A stretch of 64,000 nucleotides of DNA, from the NCBI RefSeq assembly GCF_017872555.1, contig NZ_JAEDOX010000013.1, positions 1 to 64,000 of the forward strand. Reading direction: 5' to 3'. Below, one piece after another: positions 26,051-35,489 of the stretch. The notes under the pieces are model-generated. The model worked only from the letters and a program-made list of their open reading frames with translations. It searched no databases and was not told the DNA's origin. The DNA comes from Ruegeria sp. HKCCSA071. Lineage in GTDB: Bacteria > Pseudomonadota > Alphaproteobacteria > Rhodobacterales > Rhodobacteraceae. Position numbers and translations under genes: made by a program. Every line of letters starts with the position of its first letter. Position 1 is the first letter of the stretch.

Positions 26051-26907
26051 GTCGCTTGCTTCCTGTCATTGACGAGGTCTGGTCGCGTTTCAGGGAAACG
26101 CCAAGCCTGTGCCTCGGTGCTGATTTGTTCAGCCACCCGCCGCACACGAGGCACCCATGCCTCGAGTTGTTCAAAATCCATTCGTTGGGTCGAGCCAGTT
26201 ACTGAGATTGCGCCCAGCACCCGACCGTTTGATGTCAGAATGGGGCAGGCGACGCAGATAATTCCGGGTTCATGTTCTTCGTCATCAACGGCAAAACCCT
26301 TGCTGCGAATTCGATCGAGATCCGTGCGCAGGTCATTGTCCGACGTCAGGGTCTTGTCGGTAAAGCGGTGAAAACTCTGCTGCGAAATTGCCCGGTTAAG
26401 GTCTCCCTCATCCAGAAAGGCAAGCATCGCCTTGCCGACGCCCGTGCAGTAGGCCGGGCCCACCTTACCCGCCTGAGAATACATCTCAATCGGTTGCGCT
26501 GCGTTGCGTTTATCAACGTATAGAACCTGACCTGCATCGAGCTGCGCCAAATGCACGGTCTCGCCGGTTTCCTGGCTTAGAATATCGAGAAACGGACGTG
26601 CGATAGGGGCCAGTGAGCTTTGGGTCCAGGCTGCATGCGCAAGCCGTACCAAACGCATACCCGGCGCGTAGGTTTGGCGCTCGGGATCGTAACATAGCAT
26701 TCCCTGATTGGTTAATGATTGCAAAAACCGATATAATGTTGCTTTCGGGAAATCGCTGTCGTCCAGCAATTCCGAAAATCGCACAGGGCGCTGAAATGCG
26801 GCGACCTGATCCAGCACATCACATGCTTTGCCAATAGTTCCGTCACCTGACACGGGCGTCCGTTCTCCTCCGCTTGCCCATCGCAGATCGCACGAGGGTC
26901 TTGACAA
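26047..26907 (-). CDS. IclR-family transcriptional regulator of the galactoside regulon
   Basis: Up to 286 residues. A winged helix-turn-helix (about 25-85; SDFPKATLYRFLQSLTNQG) is followed by the IclR effector-binding domain (about 95-265; YCTGVGKAMLAFL and the segment VDDEEHEPGIICVACPI). It lies divergent to the galactoside operon and probably controls it through inverted repeats in the shared promoter region. The ATG at 26907 would overlap the divergent TTGACA box. A GTG at 26853, with GGAGG upstream, is an attractive alternative start that would make a 268-residue protein. The last codon overlaps the ATPase gene. Confidence 0.9.
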   Translation of the reverse strand: MSRPSCDLRWASGGERTPVSGDGTIGKACDVLDQVAAFQRPVRFSELLDDSDFPKATLYRFLQSLTNQGMLCYDPERQTYAPGMRLVRLAHAAWTQSSLAPIARPFLDILSQETGETVHLAQLDAGQVLYVDKRNAAQPIEMYSQAGKVGPAYCTGVGKAMLAFLDEGDLNRAISQQSFHRFTDKTLTSDNDLRTDLDRIRSKGFAVDDEEHEPGIICVACPILTSNGRVLGAISVTGSTQRMDFEQLEAWVPRVRRVAEQISTEAQAWRFPETRPDLVNDRKQAT

Positions 26908-26930
26908 GCCTAACCGAGTCGATGTGTAGT
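26901..26930 (+). promoter_or_regulatory. Candidate promoter of the galactoside operon
   Basis: TTGACA at 26901-26906 and TGTAGT at 26925-26930 are separated by 18 bases. The -35 box is perfect and the -10 box weak. The operator-like repeats lie immediately downstream, as expected for repression. Confidence 0.45.
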
Positions 26931-26949
26931 TTTCAATATATAAAACAAG

Positions 26950-26966
26950 GTTTCATTATTTGAAAC
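26950..26966. promoter_or_regulatory. Candidate IclR operator GTTTCA-n5-TGAAAC
   Basis: A perfect 6-5-6 inverted repeat between the divergent regulator and operon. A second, looser repeat (GTTTT-n8-AAAAC, about 26929-26946) lies just upstream. Both are downstream of the candidate promoter. Assignment to the adjacent IclR regulator is inference from position. Confidence 0.5.
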
Positions 26967-26993
26967 TTACGTGGAGACAACAGGGAGGAAACC

Positions 26994-28253
26994 ATGTATT
27001 CCACTTTCAAGCGCACAACCGCTGCGCTGGCACTTGGCATTGCTATGGCGGCACCGGCGGCTGCTGACCTGACCGGAGAGCTTCGGATATTCCTGGACAC
27101 GTCAAACCCGGCCCCGCGCGCAACGATGGAAGCGATGATCGAGCGGTTTGCAGCGCAGCACCCCGGCCTGGAAATCGAAACCACGGTTATCGACCGCGAG
27201 GCGTATAAGACTCAGATCCGCAACTTTCTGACGGCTGACACACCTGACGTGGCCACTTGGTATGCCGCCAACCGTATGAAGCCGTATGTCGAGGCTGGCC
27301 TGTTTGAAGACGTATCAGATCTGTGGGCCGAGCCCGAAATTGCCGAGAACCTGGCTTCGACCAAAGGCGCCATGACCATCGACGGCAAACAATGGGGCGT
27401 GCCCTATACCTACTACCAGTGGGGCGTTTACTACCGCAAAGATATCTTTGATGAGCTGGGCCTCAGCGAACCGACCACTTGGGAAGAAGAACTGGCCAAC
27501 TGTCAGAAGATCGTCGATTCTGGCCGCGCCTGCTATACTATCGGCACCAAGTTCCTGTGGACCGCTGGTGGCTGGTTCGACTACCTGAACATGCGCACCA
27601 ACGGGTTTGATTTCCACAACCAATTGGCCAATGGTGAAATCAGCTGGGAAGATGACCGGGTCAAGCAGACCTTTGCCAACTGGAAGCAGTTGATCGACAT
27701 GGGGGCCTTCATTGATAACCATCAGACCTATAGCTGGCAGGAGGCTTTGCCATTCATGGTCAACGGAGAGGCCGCTGCTTATCTGATGGGCAACTTCGCA
27801 GTCGCGCCTTTGCGTGAAGCAGGGCTGACAGACGATCAGCTGGATTTCTACCAATTCGTGTCGATCAATCCTGATGTCGAACTGGCTGAAGACGCGCCGA
27901 CCGATACATTCCATATCCCGGCGAATGCCTCGAACAAAGAAGCCGCGCGTGAATTCCTGCGCTTCGTTGTCTCGGCGGACGAACAGACCGAGATCAACAA
28001 TGGGTCAAATCTCGGTCAGCTGCCGGTGAACGCGCAATCCTCAGTAGACGATGACAAGTTCCTGCAGCAGGGTTTTTCGATGCTCTCGTCCAACAGCCCC
28101 GGCGGTGTGGCTCAGTTCTGGGACCGCGACGCGCCGGCTGAAATGGCCAAAGTGTCAATGGAAGGTTTCCAGGAATTCATGGTCAAACCAGACAATGCTG
28201 ACCGTATTCTGGCCAAGCTGGAACGCGCGCGAGAGCGTATCTACGACAACTAA
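26994..28253 (+). CDS. Sugar ABC transporter substrate-binding protein
   Basis: 419 residues, family 1 extracellular solute-binding protein (MalE-like). A Sec signal peptide (about 1-24, ending APAAA) precedes the mature start DLTGELRIFLD. The segment MIERFAAQHPGLEIE and the Trp/Tyr-rich pocket region (WGVPYTYYQWGVYYRKDIFDELG) are typical of oligosaccharide binders. It delivers galactosides (inferred from the glycosidases downstream) to the permeases at 28347 and 29275. A GGAGG-type site precedes the start. Two GC hairpins separate it from the permease genes. Confidence 0.93.
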   Translation: MYSTFKRTTAALALGIAMAAPAAADLTGELRIFLDTSNPAPRATMEAMIERFAAQHPGLEIETTVIDREAYKTQIRNFLTADTPDVATWYAANRMKPYVEAGLFEDVSDLWAEPEIAENLASTKGAMTIDGKQWGVPYTYYQWGVYYRKDIFDELGLSEPTTWEEELANCQKIVDSGRACYTIGTKFLWTAGGWFDYLNMRTNGFDFHNQLANGEISWEDDRVKQTFANWKQLIDMGAFIDNHQTYSWQEALPFMVNGEAAAYLMGNFAVAPLREAGLTDDQLDFYQFVSINPDVELAEDAPTDTFHIPANASNKEAAREFLRFVVSADEQTEINNGSNLGQLPVNAQSSVDDDKFLQQGFSMLSSNSPGGVAQFWDRDAPAEMAKVSMEGFQEFMVKPDNADRILAKLERARERIYDN

Positions 28254-28262
28254 TCAGGCTTG

Positions 28263-28319
28263 GGCCGGGCTGAAGCCCGGCCTACTTGACCCGCTTTGTA
28301 GGGCGGGCTTCAGCCCGCC
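28263..28319 (+). repeat. Two intercistronic hairpins after the binding-protein gene
   Basis: GGCCGGGCT/AGCCCGGCC (28263-28271 and 28274-28282) and GGCGGGCT/AGCCCGCC (28302-28309 and 28312-28319) form two tight GC stems. The second is of the GGGCGGGCTTCAGCCCGCC type, which resembles dispersed REP-like elements. They probably stabilise the upstream transcript or cause partial termination, so that binding protein exceeds permease. Confidence 0.75.
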
Positions 28320-28346
28320 TTCACCTCAAGAAACCCCGGGACACCC

Positions 28347-29273
28347 ATGACCACTGCCGCCGACGCCCCAGAACAGGAAAGCTGGTTTCAAAGAAACCAA
28401 CAGCGGATCGCCCCGTGGCTATTTTTGGCTCCGGGCCTGCTGTTCTTCATGGTCTATGTGATCATTCCGGTCTTCCAGTCCTTCAACCTGTCACTTTATG
28501 AATGGGATGGGTTGGGGGCCGCTGAATATGTGGGCATGCGCAACTATGAAGATTTGTATTGGGAGTGGGTTGACCGGGACGCATTCTATATTTCGCTCAA
28601 AAACAATCTGATCTGGCTGATCCTGTACCTTCTGGCCATTCCCGCGGGCCTGTTCATTGCCTTGTTTCTGAACCAGACGGTCTGGGGTATTCGCCTTTAC
28701 AAGTCGCTGTTCTTCTTTCCATTTGTCATCTCTCAGGTTGTTGTTGGCCTCGTATTCACGTGGTTTTATGACCCTACTTTTGGCCTTCTGAATGAGCTTC
28801 TCGGCCTATTTGGAATGGGCCCCTTGAATGTGCTGGGTGATGAGCGTCTGGTCACCTATGGCATCATCGTCGCGGGTCTTTGGCCGCAAACCGCTTATTG
28901 CATGATCCTCTACCTCACCGGTCTGAATGCCGTCGATCCAGAACAGATCGAAGCCGGACGCCTGGACGGTGCCAAAGGCTTGAGAATGCTGTGGCACATC
29001 ATTCTGCCGCAGTTGCGCCCGGCCACTTTCATAGCCTTTGTCGTGACAATCATCGGGGCGCTGCGCAGTTTCGACCTGATCTCGATCATGACACAGGGCG
29101 GGCCGTTCGGTTCATCCCGAGTGCTGGCCTATTACATGTTCGAAGTCGCCCTGTCCGAATACGGGTTCCGCATGGGGTATGGCGCGGCAATCGCTGTGGT
29201 TCTGTTCCTGATCATGCTCTGCTTCATCGCCTATTTCCTCTGGTCGATGTATCGCGAAGAAAGGGGGCACTGA
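28347..29273 (+). CDS. Sugar ABC transporter permease, MalF type
   Basis: 308 residues with about six transmembrane helices. The EAA loop near the C-terminus reads EAGRLDGAKGLRMLWHIILPQLRP, the coupling-helix motif of binding-protein-dependent permeases. It forms a heterodimer with the next gene product in the inner membrane. It starts after the hairpin pair, and its stop is one base before the next start. Confidence 0.94.
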   Translation: MTTAADAPEQESWFQRNQQRIAPWLFLAPGLLFFMVYVIIPVFQSFNLSLYEWDGLGAAEYVGMRNYEDLYWEWVDRDAFYISLKNNLIWLILYLLAIPAGLFIALFLNQTVWGIRLYKSLFFFPFVISQVVVGLVFTWFYDPTFGLLNELLGLFGMGPLNVLGDERLVTYGIIVAGLWPQTAYCMILYLTGLNAVDPEQIEAGRLDGAKGLRMLWHIILPQLRPATFIAFVVTIIGALRSFDLISIMTQGGPFGSSRVLAYYMFEVALSEYGFRMGYGAAIAVVLFLIMLCFIAYFLWSMYREERGH

Positions 29274-29274
29274 G

Positions 29275-30123
29275 ATGTTTCCCAAGCCTATCGAAAAACA
29301 GCCGCGTGCCGCGCAGATCACCTATCAGGCGATGCTGCCAATTGCCCTGTTGCTGTGGCTGGGGCCCCTGCTGGCGGTGGCTCTGTTTTCGGTCAAACCT
29401 GCGGCGGATTTCACCAACGCCAACTATTGGGGCCTGCCATCCAGTTTTGAGGGCGCTGTCAATTACGGGCTGGTTTTCTTCAATTCTGACATGCCACGGT
29501 ATTTGCTGAACTCTTTCATGATCACTATCCCCACTGTGATCGGTGCCGTTGCCCTCAGTTCCATGACCGGCTTTGCACTAGGCATCTACAAATTCAAATC
29601 GAACCTATGGATCTTCTTCATGTTCGTAGCCGGCAATTTCGTGCCATTCCAGATCCTGATGGTGCCTGTGCGCGACCTGACCCTGGATTTGGGCCTCTAC
29701 AACACAAAAACCGGCCTCGTCTTGTTTCACATCGCCTTCCAGACTGGCTTTTGCACATTGTTCATGCGCAACTTTATCCGGGCCCTGCCCTTTGAATTAA
29801 TCGAGGCCGCGCGGGTCGAGGGTATCAGCGAATGGCGCATCTTCTGGTACGTGGTTCTGCCGTTGATGAAACCTGCAATAGCCGCGCTCAGCGTGCTGAT
29901 CTTCACTTTCATCTGGAACGATTATTTCTGGGCGGTCGTCCTGACACAGGGCGCGGAAAGCCAGCCTGTCACAGCAGGCATCACCAGTTTCAACGCCCAG
30001 TTCCGTGCCGCCTACCAACTGATGAGCGCGGGCTCGATAGTAGCAGCGCTGCCACCGGTTGCCATGTTCTTCCTGATGCAAAAGCACTTTATCGCGGGCC
30101 TGACCCTCGGAGCTGTAAAATGA
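29275..30123 (+). CDS. Sugar ABC transporter permease, MalG type
   Basis: 282 residues, about six transmembrane helices. The EAA motif reads EAARVEGISEWRIFWYVVLPLMKP. It pairs with the preceding permease. Its stop overlaps the start of the alpha-galactosidase gene (ATGA), which ties transport to hydrolysis. Confidence 0.94.
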   Translation: MFPKPIEKQPRAAQITYQAMLPIALLLWLGPLLAVALFSVKPAADFTNANYWGLPSSFEGAVNYGLVFFNSDMPRYLLNSFMITIPTVIGAVALSSMTGFALGIYKFKSNLWIFFMFVAGNFVPFQILMVPVRDLTLDLGLYNTKTGLVLFHIAFQTGFCTLFMRNFIRALPFELIEAARVEGISEWRIFWYVVLPLMKPAIAALSVLIFTFIWNDYFWAVVLTQGAESQPVTAGITSFNAQFRAAYQLMSAGSIVAALPPVAMFFLMQKHFIAGLTLGAVK

Positions 30124-31460
30124 CAAAGATAACATTCATCGGAGCAGGTTCCACGATCTTTATGCAGAACATCGTGGGGGATGCTCTGTTAACGCCTGCT
30201 CTGGCAGACAGTCATTTTGCGCTGATGGACATCGACCCCGTACGCCTGATGGAAAGCGAAGCTGTAGCCCGCGCCTTGATCCGTTCCATCCGGTCAAACG
30301 CGACAGTATCCACACATACAGATCGACGCGCGGCACTTGATGGTGCCGATTTCGTTATCACTGCCTTTCAGATTGGCGGGTACCAGCCTTGCACCGTCAC
30401 AGATTTTGAAATCCCCAAGCAATACGGGCTGCGCCAGACCATCGCCGATACGCTGGGCGTAGGTGGCATCATGCGGGGACTGCGCACTGTGCCGGTCTTG
30501 TGGGACGTGGCGCATGACATGATGCAGCTATGCCCTGATGCGACACTGCTGCAATACGTCAATCCGATGGCCATCAACACCTGGGCACTGGCCGAGAAAT
30601 ACCCATTATTGAAGCAGGTCGGCCTGTGCCACTCGGTTCAGAACACGGTGGCGGAACTAGCACATGATTTGGACCTGCCAAAAGACGACATTCGCTACAA
30701 GGTGGCGGGCGTCAATCACGTCGCCTTCTTCCTGCGGCTTGAGCATCAGGGACAAGATTTATACCCCGCCCTTCGGCAAGGTTATGTCAGCGGCAGGATC
30801 CCCAAGGCGCCGCTGCTGATGCCGCGCTGCCCCAACAAGGTGCGCTACGAAGTGATGGACCACCTTGGCTATTTCTGCACCGAAAGTTCTGAGCATTTGG
30901 CAGAATACGTGCCATGGTTCATCAAAGACGGGCGGGCGGACCTGATCGAGAAATTCTCAATCCCACTGGATGAATACCCGACCCGCTGTGTGGAACAGAT
31001 GAGCAACTGGAAACAGCAGGCCAAAACCCTGACTGACGGGCGCGACATAGCGGTCACTCGCAGCCACGAGTTTGCGGCGGACATAATGAACGCGATCACC
31101 TCTGACTCCCCTTACGTGGCCTATGGCAATCTGCCAAACACCGGCCAGATACCTCAGCTGCCGATTGGGGCTGCTGTCGAAACACCTTGTCTGGTTGATG
31201 CAAATGGTGTTCAGCCTTCTGTCATCGCAGACATCCCACCGCAGTTGATCGCCCTGATGCGTAGCCAGATCAACGTTCAGGAACTCACAGTCAGGGCATT
31301 GGTCGACCAGAACCCCGAGCATATCTATCATGCAGCGATGATGGACCCGCACACCGCCGCCGAGCTGGATCTGCGCCAAATTCGAAATCTGGTGAACGAC
31401 CTACTGTCTGCCCATGTCGACTGGTTGCCGGATTGGTGTCGCCCGCCTCGCGCCGCTTGA
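30120..31460 (+). CDS. melA: Alpha-galactosidase, glycoside hydrolase family 4
   Basis: 446 residues. GH4 enzymes use NAD+ and a divalent metal for an oxidation-elimination mechanism. Visible here are the dinucleotide motif FIGAGST (6-12), YVNPM (146-150), the metal-ligand region GLCHSV (168-173; Cys170) and NH at 199-200. The frame is open further upstream, but ATG 30120 gives the canonical N-terminus and overlaps the permease stop. The substrate is probably an alpha-galactoside such as melibiose, because the operon encodes galactose catabolism. Alpha-glucosidase or glucuronidase activity within GH4 cannot be excluded. Confidence 0.88.
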   Translation: MTKITFIGAGSTIFMQNIVGDALLTPALADSHFALMDIDPVRLMESEAVARALIRSIRSNATVSTHTDRRAALDGADFVITAFQIGGYQPCTVTDFEIPKQYGLRQTIADTLGVGGIMRGLRTVPVLWDVAHDMMQLCPDATLLQYVNPMAINTWALAEKYPLLKQVGLCHSVQNTVAELAHDLDLPKDDIRYKVAGVNHVAFFLRLEHQGQDLYPALRQGYVSGRIPKAPLLMPRCPNKVRYEVMDHLGYFCTESSEHLAEYVPWFIKDGRADLIEKFSIPLDEYPTRCVEQMSNWKQQAKTLTDGRDIAVTRSHEFAADIMNAITSDSPYVAYGNLPNTGQIPQLPIGAAVETPCLVDANGVQPSVIADIPPQLIALMRSQINVQELTVRALVDQNPEHIYHAAMMDPHTAAELDLRQIRNLVNDLLSAHVDWLPDWCRPPRAA

Positions 31461-31518
31461 ATTTCATCTTTTTAGAAATACTCAAATCCTCCCAGATCTC
31501 GAAAAGCATCACAGAACA

Positions 31519-33225
31519 ATGTCAAAACGCCGCTCACAGCACTGGTACGGGAAACTCGACAAGGATGGGTTCATCCATCGATCCTGGATGAAAAATCAGG
31601 GTTTTCCTGATCACGCCTTCGATGGGCGGCCAATTATCGGAATTTGCAACACGTGGTCGGAGCTGACCCCTTGCAATTCCGGCCTGCGCGATCTGGCCGA
31701 AGGGGTAAAGCGTGGTGTCTGGGAGGCCGGGGGCTTTCCCGTCGAATTCCCGGTCATGTCGTTGGGCGAGACCCAGATGAAACCCACAGCCATGCTGTTT
31801 CGCAATCTTCTGGCCATGGATGTCGAAGAGTCGATCCGCGCATATGGCATTGATGGTGTGGTTCTGCTGGGCGGGTGCGACAAGACCACGCCGGGCCAAC
31901 TGATGGGCGCGGCATCGGTCGATCTGCCGTCGATCGTTGTCAGCTCCGGCCCTATGCTGAATGGAAAATATCGCGGTCAGGATATTGGCTCAGGAACCGA
32001 TGTTTGGAAGTTTTCCGAAGCTGTGCGCGCCGGAGAGATGACCCTTCAGCAGTTCATGAGCGCCGAATCCGGGATGTCTCGCAGTGCCGGGGTTTGCATG
32101 ACCATGGGGACAGCCAGCACCATGGCGTCTCTGGTCGAAGCGATGGGCATGAGCCTGCCCACTAATGCCGCCCTGCCCGCCGTTGACGCCCGCCGCATGG
32201 CCCTCGCCCATATGACCGGCAAGCGGATTGTCGAAATGGTCGACGAAGACCTGAAACCATCGGACATTTTGACTAAGGAAGCCTTTGAGAATGCAATCCT
32301 CGCCAATGCGGCCGTAGGGGGATCGACCAATGCCGTTGTGCATCTACTAGCGCTCGCAGGGCGCGTGGGCGTTGACCTGACGCTCAAGGACTTTGAAATT
32401 GGTTCAGAGATTCCCTTACTGGTGAACTGCATGCCCTCAGGCAAATACCTGATGGAAGATTTCTGTTACGCAGGCGGTGTGCCTGCCGTGCTGAGCGAAC
32501 TCAAACCTTTCCTCCGCCCGGCCAGAACGGTTCTGAACAAGGACATCTCTGCACATTACGAAGGTGCCGAAAGTTTCAACCGCGACGTCATTCGCCCTTT
32601 CAACGATCCGGTGAAGCCCGCTGCTGGCCTTCGTGTTTTACGCGGCAATCTTGCGCCCAACGGGGCCATCGTCAAACCTTCTGCCGCAACCGATGCCCTT
32701 CTTGAAACCGAGGGTGAGGCGTTCGTTTTCGAAAATATCGAAGACCTGAAAGCCAATATCGACCGGGATGATCTGCCCGTCACATCCAAGAGCATTCTGG
32801 TGCTCAAGGGATGTGGGCCCAAGGGTTATCCCGGGATGCCCGAGGTGGGAAACATGCCGATTCCGGCGAGATTGGTGAAGGAAGGCGTTCGCGACATGAT
32901 CCGTATCTCGGATGCCCGCATGTCCGGTACAGCCTATGGCACCGTCATCCTGCATGTCAGCCCCGAGGCACAAGCAGGTGGCACGCTGGCGCTGGTGAAA
33001 ACCGGTGACCGCATCCGCGTCTCGGCCAGCGCTGGCAAGCTTGAATTGTTGGTGGACGAAAAAGAACTGGACGCACGCCGAGCCCAATGGAAACCCGACA
33101 AGCCGCATTATTCCCGCGGGTATGCAAAATTATATATCGATCACGTGTTGCAGGCCGATCAAGGGGCCGATCTGGATTTCCTCGTCGGCAAAGACACCCG
33201 CCTTGTGACCAGAGAGAGCCACTGA
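31519..33225 (+). CDS. IlvD/Edd-family sugar-acid dehydratase, probable galactonate dehydratase
   Basis: 568 residues. The iron-sulfur ligands of the family are present: Cys52 in TPCN, Cys120 in GGCDKT and Cys193 in GVCMTMGT. The subgroup is that of pentonate/hexonate dehydratases (arabonate, xylonate, galactonate). In this operon the substrate is most likely D-galactonate, giving 2-keto-3-deoxygalactonate, instead of the unrelated enolase-type DgoD. I use ATG 31519 because the family N-terminus begins there. The upstream in-frame codons lie in the spacer. Its stop overlaps the next start. Confidence 0.9.
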   Translation: MSKRRSQHWYGKLDKDGFIHRSWMKNQGFPDHAFDGRPIIGICNTWSELTPCNSGLRDLAEGVKRGVWEAGGFPVEFPVMSLGETQMKPTAMLFRNLLAMDVEESIRAYGIDGVVLLGGCDKTTPGQLMGAASVDLPSIVVSSGPMLNGKYRGQDIGSGTDVWKFSEAVRAGEMTLQQFMSAESGMSRSAGVCMTMGTASTMASLVEAMGMSLPTNAALPAVDARRMALAHMTGKRIVEMVDEDLKPSDILTKEAFENAILANAAVGGSTNAVVHLLALAGRVGVDLTLKDFEIGSEIPLLVNCMPSGKYLMEDFCYAGGVPAVLSELKPFLRPARTVLNKDISAHYEGAESFNRDVIRPFNDPVKPAAGLRVLRGNLAPNGAIVKPSAATDALLETEGEAFVFENIEDLKANIDRDDLPVTSKSILVLKGCGPKGYPGMPEVGNMPIPARLVKEGVRDMIRISDARMSGTAYGTVILHVSPEAQAGGTLALVKTGDRIRVSASAGKLELLVDEKELDARRAQWKPDKPHYSRGYAKLYIDHVLQADQGADLDFLVGKDTRLVTRESH

Positions 33226-33989
33226 TGACCCAGCCAGCGACATTTCATGACTTAAACGGGTCATCCGTCTATATCACCGGCGGAGGCTCGGGCGTGGGCG
33301 CGGCATTGACGGATGGGTTCCTGGCTCAGGGGGCCAATGTGGCTTTTATCGGCAGATCGGATGCCAGCGGTTTTGTCGAAGAGATGCGCGACAAACATGG
33401 CCGCGCACCTCTGTTCATGCAGGGTGACATGACCGACACCCAGCTTCTTCACACGACAATGGCCAAAGCCGCCGAAGCCCACGGCCCCCTAGACGTTTTG
33501 GTTAACAACGCGGCCAATGACCAACGCCATACACTTGAGGAAACCACGACCGAGTTCTGGGACTGGATGATCGACGTAAACCTGAAAGCCTATTATTTCG
33601 CCTGTCAGGAAGCGGCCCGGCAAATGAAAGAAGGCGGCGTTATCATTAATTTCAGCTCGATCAGCTACATGATGGGCAATGCAGGCTATCCGATCTATAC
33701 GACGTCAAATGCGGGCATTACAGGGATGACTCGGTCTTTGGCCCGCGAACTGGGGCCAAAGAACATTCGTGTGAATGCGCTGGCTCCCGGTTGGGTTTTG
33801 ACGCAAAAACAGTTGGATATGTGGGCGACGCCCGAAGATTTGGCCGCGCATTTGGATCGACAATGCCTGAAAGAACACTTGACACCCGAAGACATGGTTG
33901 CACCGACATTGTTCCTGGCATCCAACGCCAGCCGGGCGATGACCGGTCAGTGTATGGCGGTTGATGGCGGCGTCGTGGTTTCAGGGTGA
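33225..33989 (+). CDS. Short-chain dehydrogenase/reductase, candidate galactose dehydrogenase, missing catalytic Lys
   Basis: 254 residues. The Rossmann motif TGGGSGVG (18-25), NNAAN (95-99) and the catalytic Ser region FSSIS (143-147) are present. The active-site motif reads YTTSN (158-162), where the family has YxxxK. The AAT codon at 33708-33710 replaces the catalytic Lys by Asn. Relatives oxidise D-galactose, L-arabinose or D-xylose to lactones, which fits the first step of the De Ley-Doudoroff route. With Lys lost, activity may be weak or altered, or a sequencing error may be involved. Start 33225 overlaps the dehydratase stop (TGATG). Confidence 0.9.
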   Translation: MTQPATFHDLNGSSVYITGGGSGVGAALTDGFLAQGANVAFIGRSDASGFVEEMRDKHGRAPLFMQGDMTDTQLLHTTMAKAAEAHGPLDVLVNNAANDQRHTLEETTTEFWDWMIDVNLKAYYFACQEAARQMKEGGVIINFSSISYMMGNAGYPIYTTSNAGITGMTRSLARELGPKNIRVNALAPGWVLTQKQLDMWATPEDLAAHLDRQCLKEHLTPEDMVAPTLFLASNASRAMTGQCMAVDGGVVVSG

Positions 33990-33993
33990 CGCA

Positions 33994-34887
33994 ATGAATA
34001 CTGACTGGATCGCCGTTGATTGGGGCACATCTCACCTGCGGGTCTGGGCCATGCAGGGGGCAAAGGTGCTGGGCTGCGCGCAGTCCGACAAGGGTATGGC
34101 ACGCATCGGAGCCGACGGGTTCCAGACCGCCCTGTTGGACCTTGTTGAAAACTGGCTGAAGGATGACCCCATCGACGTGATCGCCTGCGGCATGGTCGGC
34201 GCACGCCAAGGCTGGGTCGAAGCACCTTATTCCACCGTTCCGTCGCAGCCCTTGCCGCATGCCCCGGTCCGTGTTCCCGGCACAGACCCGCGCATCCGGG
34301 CCTTCGTCATACCCGGATTAAAGCAACTGAGCCCGCCAGATGTGATGCGGGGAGAAGAAACACAGATCGCGGGTTTTTTGGGAACTCGCCAGAACTGGGA
34401 TGGTGTCCTCTGCCTTCCGGGAACTCACACGAAGTGGGTTCAGGTCAGCGCAGGTGAAATCGTGAGTTTTCGGACGCTCATGACCGGAGAGCTTTTTGAT
34501 TTGTTAAGTGCGCAATCTGTGCTGCGGCATTCAATAGGTGAAGGATGGGATGAAGATGCCTTTGCCGATGCTGTGGCGGACACATTGTCCAAACCCGAAC
34601 AATTGGCTGCGCGCCTGTTCGGCTTGCGGGCTGCGGACCTGCTGTATAATCAGGACAAAGACATCGCGCGTGCGCGGCTGTCGGGACTGCTTATTGGTGC
34701 TGAATTGGCCGCAACCCGTCCCTATTGGCTGGGTCAACAACTGGCTATCATTGGCGCTGATGCCGTATCGCGGGTCTATTCGGCAGCGCTGAAACAACAG
34801 GGTGCTTTTGTTGAGACTGCAAACGCCACCGAAGCAACACTGGCCGGGCTGGCGCTGGCGCGAAACATGACAAGGCAAACCGCATGA
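33994..34887 (+). CDS. dgoK: 2-dehydro-3-deoxygalactonokinase
   Basis: 297 residues. The N-terminal phosphate-binding segment IAVDWGTSHLRVW (6-18), the CGMVGARQGW motif and LPGTHTKWV are characteristic of DgoK (ASKHA fold). It phosphorylates 2-keto-3-deoxygalactonate at O6 with ATP. ATG 33994 lies five bases after the dehydrogenase stop. Its own last codon overlaps the aldolase start (ATGA). Confidence 0.94.
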   Translation: MNTDWIAVDWGTSHLRVWAMQGAKVLGCAQSDKGMARIGADGFQTALLDLVENWLKDDPIDVIACGMVGARQGWVEAPYSTVPSQPLPHAPVRVPGTDPRIRAFVIPGLKQLSPPDVMRGEETQIAGFLGTRQNWDGVLCLPGTHTKWVQVSAGEIVSFRTLMTGELFDLLSAQSVLRHSIGEGWDEDAFADAVADTLSKPEQLAARLFGLRAADLLYNQDKDIARARLSGLLIGAELAATRPYWLGQQLAIIGADAVSRVYSAALKQQGAFVETANATEATLAGLALARNMTRQTA

Positions 34888-35489
34888 GCCGCCCCATCAT
34901 CGCCATTCTGCGTGGCTTGCGGCCACAAGAAGCTGAAGCCGTTGGTAGAGTTATCATCGATGCAGGGATCGACAGGATCGAAGTTCCACTCAATTCGCCT
35001 GATCCGCTCGACAGCGTTTCCATCCTGGCCCGTGCCTTCGAAGGTCACGCCCTGATAGGCGCAGGTACTGTATTGACGGTTGATCAGGTGGACGCCGTCC
35101 GGAATGGCGGAGGCAGGCTGATCGTGTCACCCAACTATGATGCTGATGTGATTAAACGGTCTGTGGCGTTGGGGATGCAAAGCTGGCCGGGTGTTTACAC
35201 GCCGACCGAAGCTTTTGCCGCTCTCAAAGCCGGGGCCACAGGACTAAAGCTGTTTCCTGGCGTCATGGCAGGCCCTGCAGGATTGGCCGCACTTCGACCC
35301 GTCTTGCCCAAGAAAACACGCGTCTTTGCCGTCGGTGGTGCCGGACCTGAAAACTTCGACCAATGGATCAAAGCCGGTGCGGATGGATTCGGGATTGGAT
35401 CAGCGCTGTACAAACCTGGCATGGACACAGTCGAAATCGCAAAACGCGCGAGGCAGATCGTTACAGCCTTTGACAAGGCGGCAGGATGA
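34884..35489 (+). CDS. dgoA: 2-dehydro-3-deoxy-6-phosphogalactonate aldolase
   Basis: 201 residues, class I KDPG/KDPGal aldolase. Glu33 in IEVPL and the Schiff-base Lys122 in GLKLFPG are both present, with the usual phosphate-binding AVGG turn. It cleaves KDPGal to pyruvate and glyceraldehyde 3-phosphate, the last step of galactose breakdown encoded here. It overlaps the genes on both sides by four bases. Confidence 0.94.
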   Translation: MSRPIIAILRGLRPQEAEAVGRVIIDAGIDRIEVPLNSPDPLDSVSILARAFEGHALIGAGTVLTVDQVDAVRNGGGRLIVSPNYDADVIKRSVALGMQSWPGVYTPTEAFAALKAGATGLKLFPGVMAGPAGLAALRPVLPKKTRVFAVGGAGPENFDQWIKAGADGFGIGSALYKPGMDTVEIAKRARQIVTAFDKAAG

